A DNA stretch of 64,000 nt from Lachnospiraceae bacterium (GTDB taxonomy: Bacteria; Bacillota; Clostridia; Lachnospirales; Lachnospiraceae), in assembly GCA_024399135.1 (NCBI GenBank), contig JAKSHY010000001.1, positions 62,001 through 126,000 of the forward strand, read 5' to 3'. The position numbers were made by a program, and so were the translations under genes. The notes under the pieces were generated by a model. The model made no database searches. It was not told where the DNA came from and saw nothing but the letters and a program-made list of their open reading frames with translations. Shown one piece after another: positions 25,032-35,281 of the stretch (position 1 is the stretch's first letter; every line of letters starts with the position of its first letter).

Positions 25032-27467
25032 ATGAAAAAACAGGAATTTAAGGAACTTTGTTCTAAGAAATTTATATATTTGGATGGAGCTACAGGCTCT
25101 AATCTAGTTAAGGCTGGAATGCCATCAGGAGTATGTCCAGAAAAATGGATAATTGATAATCCTGAAGCAATTATTAATCTTCAAAGACAGTATGTTGATG
25201 CAGGATCTAATATTGTATATGCGCCTACATTTACTTCCAACAGGATTAAGTTGAGCGAATATGGACTTGAAAAAGATATTGTATATATTAATAAAAAATT
25301 AGTTGAATTATCTAAAGAGGCTGTTGGAAAAAAGGCATATGTAGCCGGCGATATAACTATGACGGGAATATCCCTAAAGCCTGTTGGTTCTATGGAATTT
25401 GAAGACCTTATAGATATTTATAAGGAACAGATTTCTATTTTGGATGAAGCTGGTGTTGATTTACTAGTCGTTGAAACTATGATGTCACTTCAGGAAACAA
25501 GAGCTGCATTAATTGCAGCTAAGGAAGTTTGCACTCTTCCGGTTATGTGTACATTAACATTTAATGAAGATGGTCGTACTTTGTTTGGCTCAGATCCTAA
25601 ATCTGTAATGATAACATTAGAATCTCTTGGCGCCAGTGCTGTTGGAGTTAATTGTTCTACAGGGCCAGATAAGATGGTTGATGTCATAAAAAAGATGGCA
25701 GAAGTGTCTGATATTCCTATAATTGCGAAGCCTAATGCAGGAATGCCACGCCTTGATGATACAGGAAAAGCAATATATGATATGGAAGCCTCAGTGTTTG
25801 CCACTGAATGTAAGGCTTTAGTATTAGCTGGTGCTTCAATTTTAGGTGGATGTTGCGGAACAGATCCTACGTATATTAAAAAGCTTATTGAAGAAACTAA
25901 GGATATGGAACTTCCTAAGCATAATAAGATTAAAGGAAGAAGATATTTATCAAGTGAGAGAAAGAGCCTTGAATTTGATTTAGGTGATCCATTTATTATA
26001 GTTGGTGAAAGAATTAATCCGACAGGTAAAAAGAAGCTTCAGGCAGAACTTAAAGAGAATAAGCTAGATCTCATAATTCAATATACTGAAGAACAGGAAA
26101 GAATGGGAGCGTCTATCCTTGATATTAATGTTGGTATGGGTGGAATTGATGAAAAATCAATGATGCTAAAGGTCTTAGATGAGGTTGGAATGTTAACACA
26201 GCTTCCTTTGTCAATAGATACTTCGCCTTGTGATGTTTTAGAAGCTGCATTAAGAAAGTATCCAGGAAGAGCACTTGTTAATTCTGTATCTTGCGAATCC
26301 TCTGTTATGGAAGATAAGCTAAAGATTGCTAAAAAATACGGAGCAATGATAATCGTACTTCCTTTATCTGATACGGGTCTTCCTAAAAATTTTGAAGAAA
26401 AGATTGATAATTTAAATACTATATTAAAAAGAGCTTATGAGCTTGGATATACCAAAGAGGATATTGTTGTTGATGGTTTGGTTTCTACAGTCGGCGCTAA
26501 TCCCAATGCTGCTAATGAGGTTTTAGAAACTGTTAAATATGCAAAAGAAAATGAGCTTGCGACAACCTGCGGATTATCAAATATATCATTTGGACTTCCT
26601 GAAAGAATTTTTGTTAATACAGCTTTTTTAACTATGCTTATAAATAATGGCCTTACTATGGCTATTATGAATCCGTCACAGGATTTATTGGTTAATGCAG
26701 CTTTTTCTGCAGATTTATTACTTAATAAAAAAGGTGCAGATATTAGATATATTAATAGAATGAATGAAAATCATTTTGAATTTAGTTCTAACACACCAGC
26801 CTCACCAACAGGAAAAAGTGAAACTGAGAATATGTTAGATGCTAAGAGGGATGATATTCTATATCAGGATGTAATGAAAGGAAATAAGGATGCTATTAAG
26901 GAGCATACTAAAAAACTTTTAGATGAAGGTAATAATCCTGAAAAGCTTCTTAATGATTCATTAATGACAGCTATAGATGAAGTGGGTAAATTGTTTAATT
27001 CTGGCAAATATTTTCTCCCTCAGCTTATTTCATCAGCAGAAGCTATGAAAGCAGCTATTGAGATTATTGAGCCGAAGCTTCCAAAGGATTCTTCAGGTGA
27101 TAAGATGCCTACAGTTATTATGGCGACCGTAAAAGGTGATATTCATGATATTGGAAAGAATCTTGTTGTATTAATGCTTAAAAATCATGGATTCAACGTT
27201 ATTGATCTTGGAAAAGATGTTGATAAAGAAACAATAGCTAAGGCTGCAATTGTGAATAATGCAAGTATAGTTGGACTTTCTGCTTTGATGACAACAACAA
27301 TGAAAGAAATGGCGAATACAGTTGAATATCTTCACGAAAAGAAGGTTCCTGTGAAAATTATTGTTGGAGGAGCTGTAATAACAGAAGAATATGCCAAAGA
27401 AATTGGCGCAGATGCATATTCGAAAGATGCTGCAGATGCTGTAATAGTTGCTAAAAACTTAGTATAG
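25032..27467 (+). CDS. metH: Cobalamin-dependent methionine synthase without the reactivation domain
   Basis: The 811-residue protein transfers methyl from methyltetrahydrofolate through cobalamin to homocysteine. In order: a homocysteine-binding barrel with zinc cysteines C208, C274, C275; a pterin-binding barrel (about 315-570, GERINPTGKK); a cobalamin cap; and a B12 domain with DIHDIG, where His705 is the expected axial ligand. The AdoMet-binding reactivation domain of E. coli MetH (about 330 residues) is absent, so reductive reactivation needs another protein, not visible here. No SAM or cobalamin riboswitch is recognisable in the short upstream region. ilvB copy 2 follows within 60 bases. 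Confidence 0.95.
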   Translation: MKKQEFKELCSKKFIYLDGATGSNLVKAGMPSGVCPEKWIIDNPEAIINLQRQYVDAGSNIVYAPTFTSNRIKLSEYGLEKDIVYINKKLVELSKEAVGKKAYVAGDITMTGISLKPVGSMEFEDLIDIYKEQISILDEAGVDLLVVETMMSLQETRAALIAAKEVCTLPVMCTLTFNEDGRTLFGSDPKSVMITLESLGASAVGVNCSTGPDKMVDVIKKMAEVSDIPIIAKPNAGMPRLDDTGKAIYDMEASVFATECKALVLAGASILGGCCGTDPTYIKKLIEETKDMELPKHNKIKGRRYLSSERKSLEFDLGDPFIIVGERINPTGKKKLQAELKENKLDLIIQYTEEQERMGASILDINVGMGGIDEKSMMLKVLDEVGMLTQLPLSIDTSPCDVLEAALRKYPGRALVNSVSCESSVMEDKLKIAKKYGAMIIVLPLSDTGLPKNFEEKIDNLNTILKRAYELGYTKEDIVVDGLVSTVGANPNAANEVLETVKYAKENELATTCGLSNISFGLPERIFVNTAFLTMLINNGLTMAIMNPSQDLLVNAAFSADLLLNKKGADIRYINRMNENHFEFSSNTPASPTGKSETENMLDAKRDDILYQDVMKGNKDAIKEHTKKLLDEGNNPEKLLNDSLMTAIDEVGKLFNSGKYFLPQLISSAEAMKAAIEIIEPKLPKDSSGDKMPTVIMATVKGDIHDIGKNLVVLMLKNHGFNVIDLGKDVDKETIAKAAIVNNASIVGLSALMTTTMKEMANTVEYLHEKKVPVKIIVGGAVITEEYAKEIGADAYSKDAADAVIVAKNLV

Positions 27468-27526
27468 TAGTACAATATTTTGGATTGATTTACATAACAA
27501 GAATATTTATGGAGAGAGAATTATTT

Positions 27527-29143
27527 ATGATAGGTGCTGATGCAATAGTAAAAAGCCTTGAGATGGAAAACGTAAAATATGTTTTTGGCTATCCAGGTGT
27601 AGCAATATGTCCATTTTTTAATAGCATTTTGGACTCTGATATTAAGACTGTTTTAATTAGAACTGAACAAAATGCTGCTCATGCGGCTTCTGGACTTGCA
27701 AGAGTTAGTAACGAGGTTGGTGTTTGCGCAGTTACTTCAGGTCCTGGGGCTACTAATGTAATTACTGGTATAGCAACAGCTTTTGCAGACAGTATTCCTT
27801 TAGTTGTTATTACAGGACAGGTTAATTCTGAATTATTAGGTTCAGATGTTTTCCAGGAAGCTGATATTACTGGAGCAGTTGAATCTTTCGTTAAGTATTC
27901 ATATCTTGTTAGAGATGTTAATGACATTCCAAGAATAATGAAGGAAGCATTTCATATTGCAAGAACAGGAAGAAAAGGCCCGGTTTTAATTGATGTTCCA
28001 ATTGATGTTCAGAATGCTGAAATTAAGAAATTCGTATATCCAGAAAACGTAAATATGCGTACATATAAGCCTACAGTTAAGGGTAATATGGCCCAGATTA
28101 AGAAAGTTTCGGAAAAGCTTTCCAAGGCAAAAAGACCAATTATGTGTGTAGGTGGAGGGGTTCTATTAGCAGATGCTAATGAAGAAATAAGAAGTTTTAG
28201 CAAAAAACATAATATTCCAGTCGTTTCTACCATGATGGGAATTGGAGTAATGCCAACTATGGATCCATTGTATTTTGGTATGGTTGGAAATAATGGTAAG
28301 CCATATGCCAACAGGGCTATGAATGAATCTGATTTAATAATTATGGTTGGTGCACGTGTCGCTGACAGAGCTATTTCTCAGCCAGATCTTACGATGGAGA
28401 ATACGACACTTATACATATAGATGTTGATCCGGCTGAAATTGGCAAGAATGCTAAGGCTTCAATTCCTTTAGTTGGAGATTGCAAAAATATATTTGAAGA
28501 CTTGTTATCTCTTGATTTTGAGTGCTCGCATAATGAGTGGCTTAAAGCATTAGAAAACTATAGAGATACTATGACTCCTAAACGTAATCCTAATGAAAAG
28601 TATGTTGATCCAGCCAGATTTATAACCCTTTTATCTAATAAGATGAAAGATGATGGTATTTATGTTGCAGATGTTGGACAGAATCAGATATGGTCATGTG
28701 GTTATCATATTGTTAAGAAAGGTAAATTCTTAACTTCTGGTGGTATGGGAACTATGGGTTATTCAATTCCTGCTGCTATGGGAGCCAAGATAGCTCAAAA
28801 GGATAAACAGGTTATTGCTGTATGTGGTGATGGTTCATTCCAAATGTCAATGATGGAACTTGCTACTATGAAGCAACATGATGTTAATGTTAAGGTTATC
28901 GTATTTAGAAATAATTATCTTGGAATGGTTAGACAGTATCAGCATTTTACATATAATGATAATTATTCAGTTGTAGATATTAAAGATGGTTCACCTAATC
29001 TTGAGAAGTTATCAGATGCATACGATATTAAATTCTTAAGATTAAATGATATGAGTAATGTTGATGAGATAATTGATGAATTTTTAAAGAATGATGAATC
29101 TGTTATTTTAGAGTGTATGATAGATCCAATGGATCTGGTTTAG
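27527..29143 (+). CDS. Acetolactate synthase large-subunit paralogue, copy 2
   Basis: The start is the ATG at 27527, nine bases after GGAGAGAG; upstream in-frame ATGs overlap or precede that site. The 538-residue ThDP enzyme keeps the catalytic Glu (E47 in RTEQNAAHAASGLAR) and the GDG...NN ThDP motif. It differs from copy 1 at normally conserved positions: AADGYAR is AASGLAR, and RQWQTLFYGKRYS is RQYQHFTYNDNYS. It lies directly before two small-subunit genes and ilvC, so a role in branched-chain synthesis is likely, possibly with different substrate preference or inhibition. Another ThDP decarboxylase role cannot be excluded. Confidence 0.88.
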   Translation: MIGADAIVKSLEMENVKYVFGYPGVAICPFFNSILDSDIKTVLIRTEQNAAHAASGLARVSNEVGVCAVTSGPGATNVITGIATAFADSIPLVVITGQVNSELLGSDVFQEADITGAVESFVKYSYLVRDVNDIPRIMKEAFHIARTGRKGPVLIDVPIDVQNAEIKKFVYPENVNMRTYKPTVKGNMAQIKKVSEKLSKAKRPIMCVGGGVLLADANEEIRSFSKKHNIPVVSTMMGIGVMPTMDPLYFGMVGNNGKPYANRAMNESDLIIMVGARVADRAISQPDLTMENTTLIHIDVDPAEIGKNAKASIPLVGDCKNIFEDLLSLDFECSHNEWLKALENYRDTMTPKRNPNEKYVDPARFITLLSNKMKDDGIYVADVGQNQIWSCGYHIVKKGKFLTSGGMGTMGYSIPAAMGAKIAQKDKQVIAVCGDGSFQMSMMELATMKQHDVNVKVIVFRNNYLGMVRQYQHFTYNDNYSVVDIKDGSPNLEKLSDAYDIKFLRLNDMSNVDEIIDEFLKNDESVILECMIDPMDLV

Positions 29144-29156
29144 GAGTTTTTAAATA

Positions 29157-29642
29157 ATGAGAAAAATATATTCAGTATTAGTTGAAAATAGAACCGGTGT
29201 ACTTTGCAAGGTTGCTGGGTTGTTTTCAAGAAGAAATTTCAATATTGATTCATTGGCTGTTGGAGAAACAGAAGATAAAGCAGTTTCTAGAATGACTATA
29301 GTTTCTTCTGGTGATGAGAGAACTATTGAACAGGTAGAGAAGCAGTTAAATAAAAAGCTTGATGTTATTAAGGTTAAAACATTCTTTGAAACAGATAGTA
29401 TTTCTAGAGAATTATTATTTGTAAAGGTTAAATATAACAAGAATAACAGAAGAGATATAATGGAAAACTGTGAAATAATGGGAGCATCGATTGTCGATAT
29501 GTCTACAAATATGATGCTTATTCAGATGTGCGATACTCCAGAAAGAGTTCAGATACTTCTTGATATGTTTAAGTCTGTTTCTATTGTTGAAGTTGCGAGA
29601 ACTGGTTGTCTTGCATTGCAAAAGTGTACTGAATCTGATTGA
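29157..29642 (+). CDS. ilvN: Acetolactate synthase small (regulatory) subunit, copy 1
   Basis: The 161-residue protein has an N-terminal ACT domain (NRTGVLCKVAGLFSRRNFNIDSL) and the ALS small-subunit C-terminal domain (about 80-161). In relatives the ACT domain binds valine and confers feedback inhibition while raising large-subunit activity. It starts 14 bases after ilvB copy 2, with TAGGAG about ten bases ahead. Sequence similarity to the next gene shows a tandem duplication. Which small subunit pairs with which large subunit cannot be read from the sequence. Confidence 0.93.
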   Translation: MRKIYSVLVENRTGVLCKVAGLFSRRNFNIDSLAVGETEDKAVSRMTIVSSGDERTIEQVEKQLNKKLDVIKVKTFFETDSISRELLFVKVKYNKNNRRDIMENCEIMGASIVDMSTNMMLIQMCDTPERVQILLDMFKSVSIVEVARTGCLALQKCTESD

Positions 29643-29653
29643 TTTATGTAATT

Positions 29654-29674
29654 AATAGTGATAAACTATTTTTT
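29654..29674 (+). terminator. Possible weak attenuator hairpin between the two small-subunit genes
   Basis: AATAGT (29654-29659) and ACTATT (29665-29670) form a 6-bp AT-rich stem followed by six T. It is weak on its own. TTGATT (29639-29644) with TAAACT (29662-29667) at 17 bases is a possible internal promoter overlapping it. Confidence 0.3.
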
Positions 29675-29711
29675 GGCGTGATTATGCCAGTATTTAGTTA
29701 TTGAGGTTTTT

Positions 29712-30209
29712 ATGAATAAAAGAGTTTTTCAAATTTTGGCTGATAATACTACGGGCGTTTTAAGCAGAGTATCTGGATTATTCAGCCGTCGTGGATATAA
29801 TATTGAATCTATTACTGCAGGAATTACAGCAGATAGTAGATATTCTAGAATTACAATTGTTGCTTCTGGTGATGATGAAGCATTAGAACAGATAGAGAAA
29901 CAGGTTGCTAAGCTTGTTGATGTTAGAAGCGTAAAGGAGTTGGATGCTGAGGGCTCTGTATATAGAGAGCTTGCATTGGTTAAGGTAAAAGCTGATGCCA
30001 ATGTTAGAGGTGATGTTAAGTCTATTGTTGATTTTTATAAGGCTAAGATTATAGATGTTGGTTATGATAGTCTTATTATTGAATTAACAGGTAACTCCGC
30101 TAAAATTGATTCATTTTTAGATCTTCTTAGAGATTATGAAATACTTGAACTTGCACGTACAGGAATAGCTGGTCTTTGTAGAGGGTCTGAAGGAGTAGTA
30201 TATTTATAA
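29712..30209 (+). CDS. ilvH: Acetolactate synthase small (regulatory) subunit, copy 2
   Basis: The 165-residue protein has the same two domains as the preceding gene: an ACT domain (NTTGVLSRVSGLFSRRGYNIES) and an ALS small-subunit C-terminus. It is closer to the common IlvN/IlvH consensus. The symbol is used only to separate the copies. GAGG lies seven bases before the ATG. ilvC starts 30 bases after its stop. The 69-base gap from the first copy, with a small hairpin and a possible promoter, could allow separate control. Confidence 0.9.
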   Translation: MNKRVFQILADNTTGVLSRVSGLFSRRGYNIESITAGITADSRYSRITIVASGDDEALEQIEKQVAKLVDVRSVKELDAEGSVYRELALVKVKADANVRGDVKSIVDFYKAKIIDVGYDSLIIELTGNSAKIDSFLDLLRDYEILELARTGIAGLCRGSEGVVYL

Positions 30210-30221
30210 ACATATATATAA

Positions 30222-31262
<1,041 letters not shown>

Positions 31263-31276
31263 TATTTAAGTCTTGA

Positions 31277-31304
31277 AAGGGCTCAAGTGATGGCTTGGGC
31301 CCTT
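31277..31304 (+). terminator. Hairpin between ilvC and leuC, terminator or attenuator
   Basis: An 11-bp stem with one G-T pair (AAGGGCTCAAG, 31277-31287, with CTTGGGCCCTT, 31294-31304) has a TGATGG loop. Only a broken T-run (ATTTATT) follows, and no promoter is evident before leuC, so partial read-through is likely. Confidence 0.55.
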
Positions 31305-31328
31305 ATTTATTAAAAGGAGAAATTAGTT

Positions 31329-32591
31329 ATGGGAATGACAATGACGCAAAAAATATTAGCCAGTCACGCAGGCCTTTCTGAGGTAGTTGCGGGTCAGTTA
31401 ATAGAAGCAGATTTGGATTTGGTTTTAGGTAATGATATTACAAGTCCAGTAGCTATTAAAGAAATGGATAAAATGAAGGTTAATGGAGTTTTTGATAAAG
31501 ATAAAATTGCTCTTGTTCCTGACCATTTCGTGCCTAATAAGGACATTAAATCAGCTGAACATTGTAAATGTGTAAGAGAGTTCGCACTTAAGAATAATAT
31601 TACTAACTATTTTGAGGTTGGTAAAATGGGTATTGAACATGCACTTTTGCCAGAACAGGGCTTAACTGTTGCTGGAGACGTTATTATAGGTGCAGATTCT
31701 CATACTTGTACATATGGAGCTTTAGGAGCTTTCTCTACAGGAGTTGGTTCTACAGATATGGCTGCTGGAATGGCCACAGGAAAAGCATGGTTTAAAGTGC
31801 CTTCTGCAATTAAATTTAATTTAACAGGAAAGCTTCCAAAGGATGTATCAGGTAAGGATGTTATTTTACATATCATTGGTATGATTGGCGTAGATGGTGC
31901 TTTATATAAGTCTATGGAGTTTACTGGTGATGGTGTTAAATCTCTTACCATGGATGATAGATTCACTATTGCTAATATGGCTATTGAAGCTGGTGGGAAG
32001 AATGGTATTTTCCCTGTTGATGATCTTGCCATTGAATATATGAAAGAACATTCTAAGAGAGAATATAAAATTTTTGAAGCTGATTCTGATGCTGTATATG
32101 ATGAAGAATATACAATTGAATTAGATAAGCTTCGTCCTACAATTGCTTTCCCTCACCTTCCTGAAAACACTAAAACAATTGATGAAATTAAGGAACCAGT
32201 TAAGATTGATCAGGTAGTTATTGGTTCTTGTACTAATGGACGTATGCAGGATATGAGAATAGCTGCCAAAATTTTAAAGGGTCGTAAAGTTAAGGATGGA
32301 ATTAGATGTATTGTAATTCCTGCAACCCAGAAGATTTATCTTGATTCTATGGAAGAAGGATTGCTTAAGATCTTTATTGAAGCAGGATGTGTTGTTTCTA
32401 CACCAACATGTGGTCCATGTCTTGGTGGTTATATGGGTGTTATGGCTGCCGGAGAGAGATGCGTATCAACTACCAATCGTAATTTCGTAGGACGTATGGG
32501 TCATGTTGATTCAGAAGTATACTTAGCAAGCCCAGCAGTTGCAGCTGCATCTGCTATTACCGGACAGATTAGCTGTCCTGAAGATCTTTAG
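31329..32591 (+). CDS. leuC: 3-isopropylmalate dehydratase large subunit
   Basis: LeuC with LeuD isomerises 2- to 3-isopropylmalate. The 420-residue subunit has the aconitase-family [4Fe-4S] cysteines in GSCTNGR and the CGPCLGG segment, and the motif [15 protein letters not shown]. Its length fits the shorter bacterial/archaeal HACN-type large subunit rather than the longer E. coli form. AAAGGAGA lies eight bases before the ATG. The leuD Shine-Dalgarno begins within its stop codon. Confidence 0.95.
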   Translation: MGMTMTQKILASHAGLSEVVAGQLIEADLDLVLGNDITSPVAIKEMDKMKVNGVFDKDKIALVPDHFVPNKDIKSAEHCKCVREFALKNNITNYFEVGKMGIEHALLPEQGLTVAGDVIIGADSHTCTYGALGAFSTGVGSTDMAAGMATGKAWFKVPSAIKFNLTGKLPKDVSGKDVILHIIGMIGVDGALYKSMEFTGDGVKSLTMDDRFTIANMAIEAGGKNGIFPVDDLAIEYMKEHSKREYKIFEADSDAVYDEEYTIELDKLRPTIAFPHLPENTKTIDEIKEPVKIDQVVIGSCTNGRMQDMRIAAKILKGRKVKDGIRCIVIPATQKIYLDSMEEGLLKIFIEAGCVVSTPTCGPCLGGYMGVMAAGERCVSTTNRNFVGRMGHVDSEVYLASPAVAAASAITGQISCPEDL

Positions 32592-32601
32592 GAGGAAAAC
32601 T

Positions 32602-33090
32602 ATGAAAAACGCAAATGGTAGAGTTTTTAAATATGGCGATAATGTAGATACTGATGTCATAATTCCAGCAAGATATCTTAATTCTTCAGATCCTAAGGAA
32701 TTAGCTACTCACTGTATGGAGGATATTGATAAGGATTTCGTAAACAAAGTAAAAGAAGGCGATATTATTGTTGCAACTAAGAATTTTGGATGTGGTTCAT
32801 CAAGAGAGCATGCACCTATTTCAATTAAAGCTGCAGGAGTTTCCTGTGTAATTGCAGAAACATTTGCACGTATTTTCTATAGAAATGCAATTAATATTGG
32901 GCTTCCAATTATAGAATGTGCTGAAGCATCTAAAGGAATAGAAGACGGAGATGAGGTTTCGGTAGATTTTGATTCCGGAATAATTACTAATGTTACCAAG
33001 GGAACCACCTTTAAGGGGCAGGCATTCCCACCATTCATGCAGAAAATTATTGATGCTGAGGGTCTGATTAATTATATTAATGCAAAATAG
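32602..33090 (+). CDS. leuD: 3-isopropylmalate dehydratase small subunit
   Basis: The 162-residue protein has the swivelling-domain signature [12 protein letters not shown] and the N-terminal [16 protein letters not shown]. The start is the ATG at 32602, after GGAGGA at 32591-32596; the frame is open upstream, but that part overlaps leuC. It forms the heterodimer with LeuC. leuB, the next enzyme, is at 1.2 kb. Confidence 0.95.
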   Translation: MKNANGRVFKYGDNVDTDVIIPARYLNSSDPKELATHCMEDIDKDFVNKVKEGDIIVATKNFGCGSSREHAPISIKAAGVSCVIAETFARIFYRNAINIGLPIIECAEASKGIEDGDEVSVDFDSGIITNVTKGTTFKGQAFPPFMQKIIDAEGLINYINAK

Positions 33091-33099
33091 TGATTAGAA

Positions 33100-33708
33100 T
33101 TGAAAAATATTAAAAAGATTTGTTTAGTAATCGGCGGCATGGTGCTAGTTTTAGCACTTGTCGTCGGTATTAAATTATTAGGAAAATATCAATATTGTAA
33201 TTCAGAATATTTAATAGTTAATGATACATATCTGTCGCATCAGGAGTATGACTTTTATTATTATCAGTACTATTATAATTATCTTAATAATTATGGTTCG
33301 ATTATTAATTATATGGCAGTTGATACAACTAAAAGCCTGGATGAACAGATGTATGATGATAAAAGAACATTTAAAGAGTATTTTGAAGATTGCTGTATTG
33401 ATCAGATAATAACTATAGATGTTCTTAATAAGCTTGGCGAAGAGGACAAATATATTTTTGACCTTCAAGGAGAATATGACAAATTCCTTGATACAGTTAA
33501 TAAATCTCTTCCCGAAAATAAGAGTATTGATGATTATTTAAAAAAGTATTATGGAGATTATGCGACTTTAGATAATACTGAGACATTATTGAAGAAGAGC
33601 TTTTATGCTTCTTCATATAAAAATTATTTGTTGGAAAATAAGGGCGAAATAGAAACGAAAGTGCTTTTAGATACATTAAAGAGTGAATATGAAGTTACGT
33701 TTAAGTAA
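33100..33708 (+). CDS. Membrane-anchored SurA-N-like protein without a PPIase domain
   Basis: The 202-residue protein starts at a TTG at 33100 with no clear Shine-Dalgarno. It has an N-terminal anchor (about 8-27) and an extracytoplasmic Tyr/Asp-rich helical region. The segment VNDTYLSHQEYDFYYYQYYY and the following helices resemble the N-terminal chaperone domain of clostridial PrsA/SurA foldases. The parvulin or FKBP catalytic domain is absent and the protein ends at its helical core. It may be a truncated foldase or a chaperone for the neighbouring glycosyltransferase. The assignment is by remembered similarity and is moderate. Confidence 0.6.
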   Translation: MKNIKKICLVIGGMVLVLALVVGIKLLGKYQYCNSEYLIVNDTYLSHQEYDFYYYQYYYNYLNNYGSIINYMAVDTTKSLDEQMYDDKRTFKEYFEDCCIDQIITIDVLNKLGEEDKYIFDLQGEYDKFLDTVNKSLPENKSIDDYLKKYYGDYATLDNTETLLKKSFYASSYKNYLLENKGEIETKVLLDTLKSEYEVTFK

Positions 33709-35281
33709 ATTGTTTTTCATTTTAATATTAGTTGTAGAAATTGTAGTTTTGATGTATTTCGGAACTATGAAAAAAGGAATGCATTTTGACGAATGTTTTT
33801 CCTATTTTAACACTAATAATTCAGTAGGAAGAGAGGCGTATGACAGATCATTTGTTTCATCTTCTGATATTATGAAGGATTTTTATGTTAAAGATGGTGA
33901 ACGATTTAATTATTCTTATGTAGTTAAGCTTCAAAGCTTTGACGTTCATCCTCCTTTATTTTATTTATTATTACATACATTATGTTCATTATTCCCTAAC
34001 ATATTTTCTATGTGGTTCGGATTATCGTTAAATATATTATATGCGTTAATTACCTCTATTTTTGTATTCCTCATAGTAAAGGAACTTACTAAATCAGAAT
34101 ATATAGCACTTGGAATTATGCTCATAGCAGCTGTCAATCCAGGTGTAATTTCTAATGTAATGTATATTAGAATGTATTGTCTCATGACTCTATTTATTAT
34201 GATAACTGTTTATCTTCATATTATAATGAGCGAGCAAAGTGAGTTAAATACATTAAAGAATAAATATATTATTTTTAATGCAGTATTAGCTTTTTTAGGC
34301 TTCATGACGCATTATTTTTATTTGGCCTTTATTTTCTTTCTTGAGCTTGGTTTCTGGCTTCCTAAAATATTCAAATGGAAAAGAAACTACAAGGGGTTCT
34401 TAAAATATTTTGTGGCGATGCTTTTTGCAGGTATTTTAGGTGTCGTTTTATATCCTGCATGCCTTGGACATGTAAATTCAGGATATAGAGGTCAGGAAGT
34501 TAGAAGCTATATGTTGGATTTTAGTGATTTGGGTGAGAGAATGTCATTTTTCATAGGCTTGATCAATGACTATATCTTTGACAATTTCTTATATATTATT
34601 CTGATTGCAGTAGTTTTACTTCTTCTTACTTCATATTATAAGATGAAGAAGCAAGAAGTATTTAATAATAGAATTTTTGTATTCATAGAATGTATTTTTG
34701 TACCAACTTTAGGATATTTTCTTGTTTCGGCCAAGGGAGCATTGCTGGGAGATGTTACCATGATGAGATATCAGCTTCCGATATATAATCTTGTTATTAT
34801 TGGAATCTTATTAATGCTTTATGGCCCATTGAATTATTTGATTAAAAATAATAATGTTAAAAATATGTTATTTATATTTGCGTTAGTTTCATTTCTGATT
34901 ATTAATGTACATGGAATGTTAACTTCGAAGGTTAACTATTTATATGAGAATCAGGAAAAAATGAACGAAATAGCAAAAGAACACAAGGACGAGGTTTGTG
35001 TATATATATATAATGATGAGGCTAACAAGTATCTTTTGTGGAATGATTTTAGTGAACTTAGTCAGTATAAAGAGGTGTACTTTGTTTTGGCATCGAACAA
35101 GGATGCAATTATAGAAGAAAAGATTAACAATGCATCAAATATGGTTGTATATGTTTCATCATTGAATGAATATGGTGATTTTGATGAGTATGTTAAATTA
35201 ATAAAAGATAATAATAAAAATATAAAGAGCTATGAAAAGCTTTATGATGCGATGTATGCAACGGCATACGAATTTTATTAA
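33689..35281 (+). CDS. GT-C (GT39-like) membrane glycosyltransferase
   Basis: The protein of about 530 residues has an N-terminal membrane segment followed by MHFDECFSYF (D34, E35). That is the acidic first-loop motif of lipid-phosphate-sugar-dependent GT39/ArnT/PMT-type transferases. SFDVHPPLFYLLLH and eight to ten more membrane segments follow, then a soluble C-terminal domain (about 420-530). It probably transfers a sugar outside the membrane to a protein or polymer. The start ATG at 33689, or GTG at 33683, lies inside the end of the preceding gene (20-base overlap). Its stop overlaps the stop of the convergent phosphatase. Confidence 0.8.
   Translation: MKLRLSKLFFILILVVEIVVLMYFGTMKKGMHFDECFSYFNTNNSVGREAYDRSFVSSSDIMKDFYVKDGERFNYSYVVKLQSFDVHPPLFYLLLHTLCSLFPNIFSMWFGLSLNILYALITSIFVFLIVKELTKSEYIALGIMLIAAVNPGVISNVMYIRMYCLMTLFIMITVYLHIIMSEQSELNTLKNKYIIFNAVLAFLGFMTHYFYLAFIFFLELGFWLPKIFKWKRNYKGFLKYFVAMLFAGILGVVLYPACLGHVNSGYRGQEVRSYMLDFSDLGERMSFFIGLINDYIFDNFLYIILIAVVLLLLTSYYKMKKQEVFNNRIFVFIECIFVPTLGYFLVSAKGALLGDVTMMRYQLPIYNLVIIGILLMLYGPLNYLIKNNNVKNMLFIFALVSFLIINVHGMLTSKVNYLYENQEKMNEIAKEHKDEVCVYIYNDEANKYLLWNDFSELSQYKEVYFVLASNKDAIIEEKINNASNMVVYVSSLNEYGDFDEYVKLIKDNNKNIKSYEKLYDAMYATAYEFY

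Noticed and set aside
27485-27526. Longer start for ilvB copy 2
   Set aside because: The upstream in-frame ATGs precede or overlap GGAGAGAG, which is properly spaced for 27527.
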